Assembly (NCBI RefSeq): GCF_000328765.2
Contig: NC_019954.2
Location: 62,001 to 126,000 of the forward strand
Reading direction: 5' to 3'
Origin: Tepidanaerobacter acetatoxydans Re1
Lineage (GTDB): Bacteria > Bacillota > Thermosediminibacteria > Thermosediminibacterales > Tepidanaerobacteraceae
Length of the DNA: 64,000 nt
The translations under genes were made by a program, and so were the position numbers. Shown here one piece after another: positions 8,619-17,936 of the stretch (the first letter of the stretch is position 1; every line of letters begins with the position of its first letter). A model generated the notes under the pieces. That model ran no database searches, was not told the DNA's origin, and worked only from the letters and a program-made list of their open reading frames with translations.

Positions 8619-9917
8619 ATGACAACGGCATTACTTGTTATTATCTTTATTGCTATAAGCGTATTAATGTACACGAAAAAATTGTCAGCCCTTTATGCAC
8701 TTCCTCTAATGGCATTTTTAATGGCTTTAGTTTCGGGAATTCCTTTTGTTGATGGTGTTGAAGGCGAACCTGGTATTCTAACTCTTATGTTCGTCGAAGG
8801 ACCTGTACGCTTAGCATCTGCTATAATGATACTAATTTTTGGTGCAATTCTTGCACAATATGTTAAAAATACTGGTATCGCTGAAGCTGTTATACGAAAA
8901 GTATCTGAGTTAGCTGGAGACCGTCCATTGGTATTAGGCATATCATTTTTTGTAGTGCTTAGCTTACTTTTTACAACTCTAGGTGGACTCGGATCGGTTA
9001 TCATGATTGGAAGTATTGTATTGCCCATTATGACTTCAGTAGGAATAACGCCACTTGATGCTGGTTGTATACTTCTTTTTGCCCTCAGCACAGGAGGGAT
9101 CTTTAATCTTGCAAATTGGGGTTTATATATCGACGCTATGGGGCTTACTGTTGAACAAATTCGCAGCTTTGCATTCCCTTTAGGGGCAATTTTCTTTGTA
9201 CTCGGCATCTTATTCGTCTATATTAATGTCCAGCACGGAGGTAAACTATTTAGTAAAAAGAAAATAGCATGGCCAACTCCAGAAATTTCGCAAAATACTG
9301 ATTCTGCTCCAAATAATGTGAATGTCCTTGCTATGTTAACCCCTATAGTTCCTCTTATTATGGTAATTGGTCTTCATGTGGATATTATAACTGGGTTTGT
9401 AACTGCTATCATTTACTGTATGATTACTACTGCTAACAAAGACACATTTAACCAACTTACAAAATCTATAACAGATGGAATTTCAACTTCTGCAGGTGCT
9501 ATTTTTCTCATTATTGGAATTGGTATGTTGCTTAAAGTAGTTATGGATCCGCGAGTTACCCAGCACATTGGTCCTCAGCTGGCAAGAATTTTACCAACAA
9601 CAGGTATTGGATATATAATTTTCTTTGCAATTTTAGCGCCGCTAGCACTTTATCGCGGACCGCTGAATGTTTGGGGACTTGGTTTGGGTATAGGTGCTAC
9701 TATGATGGCGACTGGGAAAATACCTGCCATGGCTTTAATGGCTGCCCTTATGTCTACTGGACAGCTTCAAGGTATATGTGATCCTACAAACACCCATAAT
9801 GTTTGGACTGCTACTGCAACTGGAACCGATGTAAATGATATTCTCAGAAAAACCTTGCCCTATGCTTGGGTCGGTGCAATAATGGGGTTAATTATAGCAG
9901 GCATCTTGTATTTCTAA
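8619..9917 (+). CDS. Ion-transporter-superfamily permease (Gnt/citrate-type)
   Basis: This 432-residue protein has about 11-12 hydrophobic segments. The layout and motifs (GGLGSVIMIGSIVLPIM; ALYRGPLNVWGLG; MSTGQLQGICDPTNTHNVWTATATG) are those of GntP/citrate-type carboxylate permeases, which import organic anions with protons or sodium. The ribosome site AAGGGGG precedes the ATG at 8619. It is the only transporter in the cluster, so the pathway probably begins with an organic acid or zwitterion. The specific substrate cannot be told from sequence alone. Confidence 0.65.
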   Translation: MTTALLVIIFIAISVLMYTKKLSALYALPLMAFLMALVSGIPFVDGVEGEPGILTLMFVEGPVRLASAIMILIFGAILAQYVKNTGIAEAVIRKVSELAGDRPLVLGISFFVVLSLLFTTLGGLGSVIMIGSIVLPIMTSVGITPLDAGCILLFALSTGGIFNLANWGLYIDAMGLTVEQIRSFAFPLGAIFFVLGILFVYINVQHGGKLFSKKKIAWPTPEISQNTDSAPNNVNVLAMLTPIVPLIMVIGLHVDIITGFVTAIIYCMITTANKDTFNQLTKSITDGISTSAGAIFLIIGIGMLLKVVMDPRVTQHIGPQLARILPTTGIGYIIFFAILAPLALYRGPLNVWGLGLGIGATMMATGKIPAMALMAALMSTGQLQGICDPTNTHNVWTATATGTDVNDILRKTLPYAWVGAIMGLIIAGILYF

Positions 9918-9972
9918 GACAAAAACTAGACAAAGCTTAGTGCTGAGACAGCCTCTTAGTCAAAGCAGATTA

Positions 9973-10002
9973 AAGGCAACTCAATCAAATATGGGTTGCC
10001 TT
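9973..10002 (+). other. Hairpin between the permease and hydantoinase-like genes
   Basis: AAGGCAAC (9973-9980) pairs with GTTGCCTT (9995-10002). There is no T tract after it, so it is more likely an mRNA processing, stability or attenuation element than a full terminator. Confidence 0.35.
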
Positions 10003-10031
10003 ATCACAATATATTGGAGGATCATAGAAAG

Positions 10032-12188
10032 ATGAGCAAGCAATTCATACGCATTGGCATAGATGTTGGTGGCACTTTTACACATGCAGTAGCTATTCAA
10101 GCTCCTGAAAATCTTGTTGTGGCACATGCTGTTACTCCTACAACACATACATCAGAAAATTCTATATCAGATGGGATTATTAAGGTATTTAAAGATGTCA
10201 TGAAGAAAACCGGAGCAATACCAGAGGATGTCTCTTTTGTAGCTCATAGCACGACTCAGGCAACCAATGCATTGCTAGAAGGAGATGTTGCCAAGGTTGG
10301 TATTGTAGGCATGGGAAAAGGATTAGAGGCGTTTAAGGCAAAAGCCGACACACACATAAAGGATATCGTGCTCAGTCCCGGAAAAATACTTCATACAAGC
10401 CATGTCTTTATTAATTCGAGTGAAAAAAATTTTAATTTATCCAAGATTGAACAAGCAATTGAAACATTAATAGAAGAAGGTTGCGAGGTTATTGTAGCTA
10501 GTGAAGCTTTTAGTGTAGACGATCCTAGTAATGAGCAGCTTGTCCTTGAGATAGCTTATAAAAAAGGTTTGCCTGCAACAGCTAGCCATGAAATTTCTCA
10601 ACTATACGGACTTAAGGTGCGCACTCGCACAGCAGTTATAAATGCCAGTATCCTGCCAAAGATGACATCTACAGCAGAGCTAACTGATAAAAGCATTAAG
10701 GAAAGCGGCATAACTGCCCCTCTGATGATTATGAGAAGCGACGGAGGGGTTATGGATCTTGAACAAATGAAAAAGCGACCAATTCTTACGATGCTGTCAG
10801 GACCTGCAGCAGGTATTGCAGCAGCTATTATGTATACCAAGATTTCCGATGGAGTATTTCTTGAAGTCGGAGGAACAAGTACTGATATAGCAGCCATCAA
10901 AAACGGCAAAGCCATGATCAAAAGCGCTAATATAGGTGGACATTTAACTTATTTAAAAACTCTTGATTCTAGAACTGTCGGTATAGGCGGAGGTTCTATG
11001 GTACGCATTCGAGATAGGGTAGTTACTGAAGTTGGACCTCGAAGCGCACATATCGCCGGTTTGAGCTACCTTGCTTTTTGTGATGAGAAAGAGATTGCAC
11101 AGGTAACTCCTGCATTTATTAGACCAATGGAGTCTGATCCTGACGATTATCTTGTTGCAGTTAATCCGCAAGGTAAACGATTTGCTGTAACACTTACTGA
11201 TGCATCTATTGTGGCAGGTATGACAAGACCTGGTGATTATGCTTATGGCAATGAAGCAGCTGTGCGCAATGCCTTTGATCAATTAGGTAAAAGTTTAGGG
11301 ATAAGTGGTCAAGAATTAGCTTATAGCATTTTGAATAAGGCTATATCTAAAGTGCGTCCAATAGTAGAAGATCTTTTAGATGAATATAAATTGGATAAAG
11401 AACTTGTATCTTTGGTCGGCGGTGGAGGAGGAGCAACAACAGTTGTACCGTGGCTTAGCAAAAATATGGAGATGAAGTATCTTATTGCCGAGAATGCTGA
11501 AATAATTTCTGCCATTGGCGTGGCATTAGCTATGTTACGTGATAGTGTAGAGCGTACAGTCGTCAATCCTACCGAGCATGATATTATTTCAATACGTAAA
11601 GAAGCGATTGGACGTTTGGAATCTATGGGAGCAGCTCCGGAAACAATTGAGGTGCAAATAGAAATAGATAATTCAAAAAATATCCTCAGAGCTACAGCAA
11701 CTGGCGCCTTTCACATGGATACAAGCGTTACAAATTTAAAACCACTTAGCAAAAGTGAAATTGCCCAGAAGGCAGCCGAATCATTTAAAACAGATGTAAA
11801 TGAGATTAAACTCGTAGCAGCAACTGATGGCTTGCTAGTTTATCAGCATTGTGAAACAGTAAAAGGCTTGTTTGGCATTTTCACCCGACAACGCTGCCAT
11901 TATCGCGTCATAGACAATTTTGGCATCATTAAACTGCAGTGTTCAGGAGCTGCACTCCAAACAGTTATGCATAAAGCTGATCATGAAGTCCCAGCTTTTA
12001 TCGAGAAAAACTCAATATATAATGACGCAGGCATGATTATTCCCGAAGTCTTCGTTCTATATAAAAGTCGCATTGCCGACTTTTCAACTATCCTTGATTT
12101 TGAAAAAATTAAGGAGCTTATTAAAATTGAATTGCAAGGCTTAAAACAAGATGAACCGGTAGTAGTTATTGTTCAACCCAGGAAATGA
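10032..12188 (+). CDS. Hydantoinase/oxoprolinase-family protein (HyuA-like)
   Basis: This 718-residue protein starts at ATG 10032, eleven bases after TTGGAGG; an in-frame TTG at 9996 lies in the preceding hairpin and is less likely. The ASKHA ATPase motifs are clear: IGIDVGGTFTHAVA at the start, STTQATNALLEG, MLSGPAAGIAAA, LEVGGTSTDIAA and VGIGGGS. This is the architecture of the ATP-dependent HyuA/5-oxoprolinase A subunit, which opens lactam or hydantoin rings or carboxylates ketones. No HyuB partner is next to it, which is unusual and suggests a different partner or reaction. It is preceded by a permease and followed by a TIM-barrel protein. Confidence 0.75.
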   Translation: MSKQFIRIGIDVGGTFTHAVAIQAPENLVVAHAVTPTTHTSENSISDGIIKVFKDVMKKTGAIPEDVSFVAHSTTQATNALLEGDVAKVGIVGMGKGLEAFKAKADTHIKDIVLSPGKILHTSHVFINSSEKNFNLSKIEQAIETLIEEGCEVIVASEAFSVDDPSNEQLVLEIAYKKGLPATASHEISQLYGLKVRTRTAVINASILPKMTSTAELTDKSIKESGITAPLMIMRSDGGVMDLEQMKKRPILTMLSGPAAGIAAAIMYTKISDGVFLEVGGTSTDIAAIKNGKAMIKSANIGGHLTYLKTLDSRTVGIGGGSMVRIRDRVVTEVGPRSAHIAGLSYLAFCDEKEIAQVTPAFIRPMESDPDDYLVAVNPQGKRFAVTLTDASIVAGMTRPGDYAYGNEAAVRNAFDQLGKSLGISGQELAYSILNKAISKVRPIVEDLLDEYKLDKELVSLVGGGGGATTVVPWLSKNMEMKYLIAENAEIISAIGVALAMLRDSVERTVVNPTEHDIISIRKEAIGRLESMGAAPETIEVQIEIDNSKNILRATATGAFHMDTSVTNLKPLSKSEIAQKAAESFKTDVNEIKLVAATDGLLVYQHCETVKGLFGIFTRQRCHYRVIDNFGIIKLQCSGAALQTVMHKADHEVPAFIEKNSIYNDAGMIIPEVFVLYKSRIADFSTILDFEKIKELIKIELQGLKQDEPVVVIVQPRK

Positions 12189-12198
12189 GAGGTGTATT

Positions 12199-12885
12199 AT
12201 GAATAACAGATTTGTTAAACTTTTACAAGATCCTAAGATGACTCTTATTATGAGTTTGCCATCTAACGACCCAGTTCTTGCTAGGGCAGCATGGCAAAAT
12301 GGCGCAGATGTTTTAAAAGTGCATATTAATGTGGAACATCGCGCTAGCAAAACGACTTTTTATAATTTTGAAAGAGAAAAAGACCAACTAAATATAATTC
12401 TTGCAGAAGCCAAAGGACCGTGTGGCATAGTATTAGGTGGCGATGTGCAGTCTGCTAGGAATGATTTTAAGCATGTGGTTCAAGCTGGATTTGAATTTGT
12501 TTCGCTCTATGCTCATCATACGCCTATAATCGTGTTACAAAGTGAGTCATTATCTAAAATGATTGCTATTGATTATAGCTACACATTGGATGATATAAAA
12601 GCCTTTAATAGCATTGGTATTGATGTGCTGGAAGCCTCTATTGTAGAACCTCAAGCTTATGGACAACCTTTAACTGCAAAAGATTTATTGCGATATCATA
12701 ATATCTGTTGCGGCACTGATATTCCGGTAGTAGTGCCAACTCAAAAGGCTATTTTGCCTGAAGAAGTCTCAGCTCTTTGTCAATGTGGTGTTGCAGGCAT
12801 AATGCTAGGTGCTGTAGTTACTGGCAAAACAGCCGATAGCATTGCCCGTTCTGTGGCTGAATTTCGCAATCAAATTGATAAATGA
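12199..12885 (+). CDS. Uncharacterised TIM-barrel protein
   Basis: This 228-residue protein starts at ATG 12199 after GAGAGGTG. It has alternating beta and alpha segments with barrel-like motifs: LARAAWQNGADVLKVHIN, GIVLGGDVQSA, GFEFVSLYAHHTPI, IGIDVLEASIVEPQAYG, IPVVVPTQKAILPEEVSAL and a C-terminal phosphate-type loop VAGIMLGAVVTGKTAD. The pattern resembles NanE/HisF/KDPG-aldolase-like barrels, but I do not recognise a specific family. The enzyme may act on a small phosphorylated or acidic intermediate made by the neighbouring HyuA-like protein. Function unassigned. Confidence 0.6.
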   Translation: MNNRFVKLLQDPKMTLIMSLPSNDPVLARAAWQNGADVLKVHINVEHRASKTTFYNFEREKDQLNIILAEAKGPCGIVLGGDVQSARNDFKHVVQAGFEFVSLYAHHTPIIVLQSESLSKMIAIDYSYTLDDIKAFNSIGIDVLEASIVEPQAYGQPLTAKDLLRYHNICCGTDIPVVVPTQKAILPEEVSALCQCGVAGIMLGAVVTGKTADSIARSVAEFRNQIDK

Positions 12886-12899
12886 TAGGTGATTATGTA

Positions 12900-14381
12900 A
12901 TGAAGATTTGTTTATTGCCATTAGACTCGCGACCTTGCAATTATCGGTTTCCTCAGCAGCTTGCAAATTTGAGAGGGGTTAATCTGATCGAGCCCCCCAT
13001 AGACATAATGGACTTTTTTAAAACACCTTCCAATAGTAGGGCAATCGCTGACTGGTTAAAAATAAATTGTAGCGATGCAGATGTTTTGGTTGTTTCAATA
13101 GATCAGCTTGTGTATGGTGGATTAATTGCCTCACGCACTAACACAAAATCTCTTTCTGAAGCTCAGTCACAGTTAATGCTATTAAAAGATATTAAAAAAG
13201 CTAATCCTCAATTGCGAATTTTTGCTTTTAACGTTTTGATGCGTATTTCAATAAGCGCAGTTGACAAACAAAGTCAGATTTGGTGGCAAAAGATCACGGA
13301 GTATTCTCAATTAAAATATCGATCAATAATAGGTGAACAAGAGGAAAAAGAGAGAGCAAATGCTCAATTAGCTCATTTGACAAAAGAAATTCCATCATCA
13401 ATCCTGAATGAATTTTTAGAGGTAAGACGTCGCAACCATACGATTAATATGGAATGCATCTCTTTGGTAAGTCAAGGAATTTTAGAGCAATTAGTTATTT
13501 TGCAAGAAGATTGTTCGGAAGATGCGATACAGGTTTTTGAACAAGACATTATCAGAAAGACGATTAATGAATATGGTTTACAAAATAGGGTATTTATCCA
13601 TAATGGCACAGATGAAGCGGGTATGGAGCTTACTGTCCAAGCTATTGCACCTCAGAGGCAGACGACTTGTGACATACAGTGGCTATCAGAGAATCGTTAT
13701 TTTACTGCCCGGTATGAAGATCGCCCATTTATAGAGAATCTTGCAAGTCATATGAGTATGATGAATATAATATATGATCCTCATGCCAAAAATTGCTTAT
13801 TCATATTACCCCCGGCAGACCAGCAAGGCGATTATTGTCCGGAAAAATTGCCAATGGTTGATTATACTCCTACCCAACGAACACTTATGATCAACAAAAT
13901 TTTAGAGCAGATAGAGAAGGGCAAATGCTGTTATTTGTTAGATCTTGTATATGCCAATGGCGGAGATTTAGCTTTTTTAGAGGCTCTTGCTGCTAAGATA
14001 CCTCTTACTAGATTATATGGTTATGCTGCCTGGAATACTGCCAGTAATTCACTAGGTACCATACTTGCGCAGATAATAGCTGCAGATGGTCAAAATACGC
14101 CAGCAAATAAACGCTTTACCACCGAACGCTTACTAGATGATCTTATTTATCAAGCGTTTATACGTCAAGAGCTGCAAGAAGAACTACAGCTAGCTGGCCA
14201 AGATATTTGGAACATTACAGATCTTCCCAGGGCAAACAAAATGTTAAATTACCAATTTGATAAGAACAGGCAATTCATAAGAAGATTTTTGCCAATTGAA
14301 ACTAGAGATTTTAAAAAAAGGTTGCCCTGGCCAAGAACCTTTGAAGTAGATATAGAAGTATATAAAAATGATGATATTTAA
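12900..14381 (+). CDS. DUF4127-family protein
   Basis: This 493-residue cytoplasmic protein starts at ATG 12900 after AGGTGATT; an ATG at 12882 overlapping the upstream stop is an alternative that adds six residues. The N-terminus (MKICLLPLDSRPCNYRFP) is the hallmark of the DUF4127 family, which has no established function to my knowledge. Further marks are VVSIDQLVYGGLIASR, FIHNGTDEAGMELTVQAIA and YGYAAWNTASNSLG. The conserved polar DSRP, DQLVYGG and NTASN segments look like an active site. It is co-directional with the TIM-barrel and FAD genes, which fits a metabolic enzyme of one pathway. Confidence 0.75.
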   Translation: MKICLLPLDSRPCNYRFPQQLANLRGVNLIEPPIDIMDFFKTPSNSRAIADWLKINCSDADVLVVSIDQLVYGGLIASRTNTKSLSEAQSQLMLLKDIKKANPQLRIFAFNVLMRISISAVDKQSQIWWQKITEYSQLKYRSIIGEQEEKERANAQLAHLTKEIPSSILNEFLEVRRRNHTINMECISLVSQGILEQLVILQEDCSEDAIQVFEQDIIRKTINEYGLQNRVFIHNGTDEAGMELTVQAIAPQRQTTCDIQWLSENRYFTARYEDRPFIENLASHMSMMNIIYDPHAKNCLFILPPADQQGDYCPEKLPMVDYTPTQRTLMINKILEQIEKGKCCYLLDLVYANGGDLAFLEALAAKIPLTRLYGYAAWNTASNSLGTILAQIIAADGQNTPANKRFTTERLLDDLIYQAFIRQELQEELQLAGQDIWNITDLPRANKMLNYQFDKNRQFIRRFLPIETRDFKKRLPWPRTFEVDIEVYKNDDI

Positions 14382-14404
14382 AGAAGAACGGAGAGGTTTT
14401 ATCT

Positions 14405-15757
14405 ATGAAAAAAAATTATGACGTGATCGTAGCAGGGGCAGGGACAAGCGGCATTGCTGCGGCGCTTTCCGCAGCTCGCAATGGCATGAGTGTTCTGCTC
14501 ATAGATAAAAATGCTTATCCCGGTGGGACGAACACTGCAGCGATGGTTGGTCCCATTATGACCTTCCATTCAGGCTCAAAACAAATCATTAAAGGTATTC
14601 CTCAAGAGATTATAGATCGTTTAGCTCAAAAAGATGCAACATTGGGACATATTCCAGATCCAATTGGGATGGTTTCAACTATTACTCCTATAGATCCAGA
14701 AATACTTAAGTTGGTATACTTTGAAATGCTAGATAATGAAAAGAGTATCACTACCCTTCTGCATAGTTATATTTACTCAGTGGAACGCGAAGATAATTGT
14801 GTAAAAAGCGTTACTGTAGTAAACAAAAATGGGCTAGCTACTTATAAAGCTAAGGTTTTTATTGATGCCACAGGGGATGGGGATTTAGCTGCCATGTGTA
14901 AAGCAGATTTCTGGTTTGGTCGCACCAGTGACAATCTAACTCAACCCATGACACTTATTTTTACTCTTGCAGAGGTAGATTTGGAAAAAGTAATAGATTA
15001 TGTTTATCAAAATCCCGAGCAATTCATTTTAAATAAGAATTGCAATCTTCATGACTACGTAGCTGTCTCGGGGTTCTTCGACTTGGTTGTTAAAGCTAAA
15101 AATAATGGCGATTTATCAATACCCCGAGATAGAGTGCTATTCTTCCAGAGTGTACATCCGGGTGAAGTATTAGTAAATATGACACGAGTTACTAAACTTT
15201 CTGCTATTAATGTTAAAGATCTCACCTTTGCAGAATTTCTTTTACACGAGCAAATAAAAGAACTACTGAAGTTTTTCAGAAAATATGTACCTGGCTTTGA
15301 GCACTGCTATATAAGAAATATTGCTCCTATGATAGGCATAAGAGAAAGTCGCCGCATAAAAGGATTGGAAACTCTAACTGACGATGATGTTATTCACAAT
15401 ACATGTAGTGAAAGAAGTGTGGCAGTTTGCGCTTTTCCAATTGATATTCATGATCCAGCTGGCAACAAACTTAATTGGATAAGAAAAGAAAAAGAGTGTT
15501 GCTATGATATTCCATATGGTGTTATGGTGCCAATCGAAATCAAGAATTTGCTTGTTACCGGTAGATGCATTTCTGCAACCCATGAAGCATTGGCTTCAGC
15601 TAGAATTTCTGCAACTGCCATGGCACTAGGTGAGGCTGCGGGGTTAGCTGCTTCCCTTAGTGTTAAGCAAAACATTGATTTTGCTGACGTGAAAGTATCT
15701 GAACTTCAGAGTGCTCTTGTAAATCAAGGTGCCATACCGGGTAAGCGTTGGTTGTGA
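14405..15757 (+). CDS. FAD-dependent oxidoreductase
   Basis: This 450-residue protein has the Rossmann dinucleotide motif at the N-terminus (DVIVAGAGTSGIAAALSAAR), the FAD-ribose acid (LLIDKNAYPGGTNTAAM), an FIDATGDGDLAAM motif and a C-terminal FAD-closing segment (LVTGRCISATHEALASARI). This is the FAD_oxidored-type fold seen in dehydrogenases of hydroxy or amino acids. GAGAGG lies eight bases before the ATG at 14405. It probably carries out the redox step of the cluster's pathway; the substrate is unknown. Confidence 0.8.
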   Translation: MKKNYDVIVAGAGTSGIAAALSAARNGMSVLLIDKNAYPGGTNTAAMVGPIMTFHSGSKQIIKGIPQEIIDRLAQKDATLGHIPDPIGMVSTITPIDPEILKLVYFEMLDNEKSITTLLHSYIYSVEREDNCVKSVTVVNKNGLATYKAKVFIDATGDGDLAAMCKADFWFGRTSDNLTQPMTLIFTLAEVDLEKVIDYVYQNPEQFILNKNCNLHDYVAVSGFFDLVVKAKNNGDLSIPRDRVLFFQSVHPGEVLVNMTRVTKLSAINVKDLTFAEFLLHEQIKELLKFFRKYVPGFEHCYIRNIAPMIGIRESRRIKGLETLTDDDVIHNTCSERSVAVCAFPIDIHDPAGNKLNWIRKEKECCYDIPYGVMVPIEIKNLLVTGRCISATHEALASARISATAMALGEAAGLAASLSVKQNIDFADVKVSELQSALVNQGAIPGKRWL

Positions 15758-16383
15758 ACATAGTGTGGAATAAAGAAACGGTGAATGTGAAAATATTAGA
15801 TTTTTGTCTTTGGCTGTCTTCACCTATGTACGCTCGAATAGAATCTAGAAAATTGGAGCAGCTGTATAATGAAAGTGTAAAATACGGACAAACTTTGGCA
15901 AGTAAATATCCATTGAAAAATGAAAATATACAAAGCGAGCTTATAGATTACGGTGTTTCCGAAATACAAACTTTTCAAACATTAAGGCTGAAAAACGTCA
16001 GCGAAAAAGCATACTATGATATTGATACCAAACAAATACTTTGGGATGATCAATTTGCTCTAACTCTTTTTCAGAAAGATGATCAAGCAGAAGAACTATT
16101 AGGGTCTGTGCAGAAGGTAGAGCAAGCTCTTCTCATTCATGAATTTTTCCATTTTATTGAGGAGAATTTCGAGATGCCCACTGATGAATTTGTATTTCCG
16201 AATTGCCATACTAATATCGCATCAATTTTTAGAGAAATTGCAGCATTCGCCTTTACCAACGTGGAGTTAGATAATTATATTTGCCAGTTTATCGATGTCT
16301 TATCGCTAAAAATTAATAAACCTACGCAGTACAATGAGCTGTGCAGGCAATATCTTATAAGAGAGAAGGAAACTCATATATGA
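15748..16383 (+). CDS. Unknown protein with HExxH metallopeptidase-like motif
   Basis: This protein of about 200-211 residues overlaps the end of the FAD gene. The exact start is unclear: TTG 15748, or GTG at 15754, 15763 or 15781, all without a strong ribosome site, which suggests translational coupling. The key visible motif is LIHEFFHFIEENFEMP, an HExxH zinc-binding signature, followed by a second acidic helix (NIASIFREIAAFAFTNVE) that could give the third ligand. No signal peptide or membrane segment is seen. Its stop overlaps the next start (ATGA). A small cytoplasmic zinc protease or hydrolase is possible; I do not recognise the family. Confidence 0.55.
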   Translation: MVVNIVWNKETVNVKILDFCLWLSSPMYARIESRKLEQLYNESVKYGQTLASKYPLKNENIQSELIDYGVSEIQTFQTLRLKNVSEKAYYDIDTKQILWDDQFALTLFQKDDQAEELLGSVQKVEQALLIHEFFHFIEENFEMPTDEFVFPNCHTNIASIFREIAAFAFTNVELDNYICQFIDVLSLKINKPTQYNELCRQYLIREKETHI

Positions 16384-17696
16384 AAAAGGTAACTAAAATG
16401 GCAGTATTCTTGTCGATTATTTGCCTTGCAGCATTTACGTCGACATTTACGGTTTTTGCAGCATCAAATAACTTTACGAATGCATCTATCCCTGAGGTCG
16501 TAGCAGATGAAAATTCTCCAAACTTAGAGCTTAAACACAAAATATATATAGAAAATTTTGCAGATGGAGTTGTGAGTGTAGTAAATAAGCAGGGAAAACA
16601 TACCGTAATTGGTAAAGTGTATCGCCCTGCAACATTAGCCAAAGAATCATCCGATGGTTTTTGGGCAGCACACTATGACAAAGCATCTGATGGAACTTTT
16701 TCATGTGTAACCGCAATTGGCGTTAATGCACTACATTTAAAAGTTGGTCCTCGAGCAAGCTACGATGTTTTAAATCCTACTGCATGGAAACCAAAACAAA
16801 TTAGCGTGGGCATAAATGAAGACTACATATACGCTGGCGGCTCTTATAGCAATTCAATGATTTATACATCGGTGCCTGGTGGAGTAAATATTTTTGGAGG
16901 CTCTACTGCGCCTTATGTAGGTAATCCAGTTAAATATCTAAATAGCAGCGGCACATGGGAGTCGCTGGACAATTATTATAATGATGATTATAGCAAAGCA
17001 GTGCCCAAACGTTTACTGATTGAAGTGTATCAGCCTATAACAACTAATGGGACACTTGATTATATTGAGTTCGAAAACTGGGCTGCTGGCGATACGGTAG
17101 CAGGCATTACTAAAATCAATAATGGTCGTGTCATAGCAAAGTACTCTAATGGCACAATTAAACACATTGCGGACATTATTCAGCGTGTCCAAGGAACAGG
17201 TCGCTTTGGAGGTAGCGAGTATGCTGAGGTAGGTCGTTTGCGCGCAGCACACCCAGGAGTTATCTGTTTTTCTACAAGTCCAAAAATTGGATTCACCAAC
17301 AATGCAAATCTACGCGGTGGTTTTCAGTTTGTGCCTGCAAATCATGCTAAGTATTTAAATTATAATCTTTCTCAGGATTCTTTCATCGGCCGTGACCAAT
17401 GGGGCATTATTGCACATATTGGCGCTGACCCATCACAACTGTATGACCCTAATTACATCATTAATGGTCATATAACTTATGACCCTGTGTGGGAGGGTGT
17501 GGCACCTCTTTTTGCAGAATATCTTGCTCCGCGCCACATTCCAGGTAGCGTATCTACTTCTACCTATTTTGTAGTATCAAATGATTTTGGCAATACATGG
17601 AATGACTGTCCTAGCATTCAAGGAATAACAAATGCAGATAATTCACCAGTAGCATCATGGACTAACATTAGATTATATGTAAAATATCCGAATTAA
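16380..17696 (+). CDS. Secreted protein of unknown function, last gene of the cluster
   Basis: This 438-residue protein starts at ATG 16380, which overlaps the previous stop and follows AAGGAAA. A classical signal peptide is visible (KK, then AVFLSIICLAAFTSTF, cleavage near VFAAS). The mature part is rich in Asn, Gly, Tyr and Ser with beta-strand-like repeats (YAGGSYSNSMIYTSVPGG; FGGSTAPYVG; FVVSNDFGNTWNDCP). It lacks cell-wall anchoring motifs and recognised catalytic motifs. Being coupled to an HExxH gene and co-transcribed with a catabolic cluster, it could be an extracellular binding or degrading protein for the pathway's substrate. Function unassigned. Confidence 0.6.
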   Translation: MKKVTKMAVFLSIICLAAFTSTFTVFAASNNFTNASIPEVVADENSPNLELKHKIYIENFADGVVSVVNKQGKHTVIGKVYRPATLAKESSDGFWAAHYDKASDGTFSCVTAIGVNALHLKVGPRASYDVLNPTAWKPKQISVGINEDYIYAGGSYSNSMIYTSVPGGVNIFGGSTAPYVGNPVKYLNSSGTWESLDNYYNDDYSKAVPKRLLIEVYQPITTNGTLDYIEFENWAAGDTVAGITKINNGRVIAKYSNGTIKHIADIIQRVQGTGRFGGSEYAEVGRLRAAHPGVICFSTSPKIGFTNNANLRGGFQFVPANHAKYLNYNLSQDSFIGRDQWGIIAHIGADPSQLYDPNYIINGHITYDPVWEGVAPLFAEYLAPRHIPGSVSTSTYFVVSNDFGNTWNDCPSIQGITNADNSPVASWTNIRLYVKYPN

Positions 17697-17878
17697 CATG
17701 CAAATTGTAATCTCAATATTAACATTATTTAAGTCTGCCTTGCTTAATCAAGGGAAATTTTTAACAATAGGTTTAGCTAAATGCGCTAGGAGCCTTTATA
17801 TGTACTAAAAATGTCAGAGGCGTGTCACATATATTTGATTTCTCTACACTACTTTTAGGTATTTAAGCTTCAGCCTCC

Positions 17879-17907
17879 TTGACTTTCTTGCCCTAATGTG
17901 ATATAAA
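17879..17907 (+). promoter_or_regulatory. Sigma-A promoter for the metG T-box transcript
   Basis: TTGACT (17879-17884), a 17-base spacer and TATAAA (17902-17907) lie about 30 bases before the T-box leader. The 180 bases before it, after the previous gene, show nothing else I can name. Confidence 0.65.
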
Positions 17908-17936
17908 TTTGATTAATCCAAGTAATTAGCCAAATC

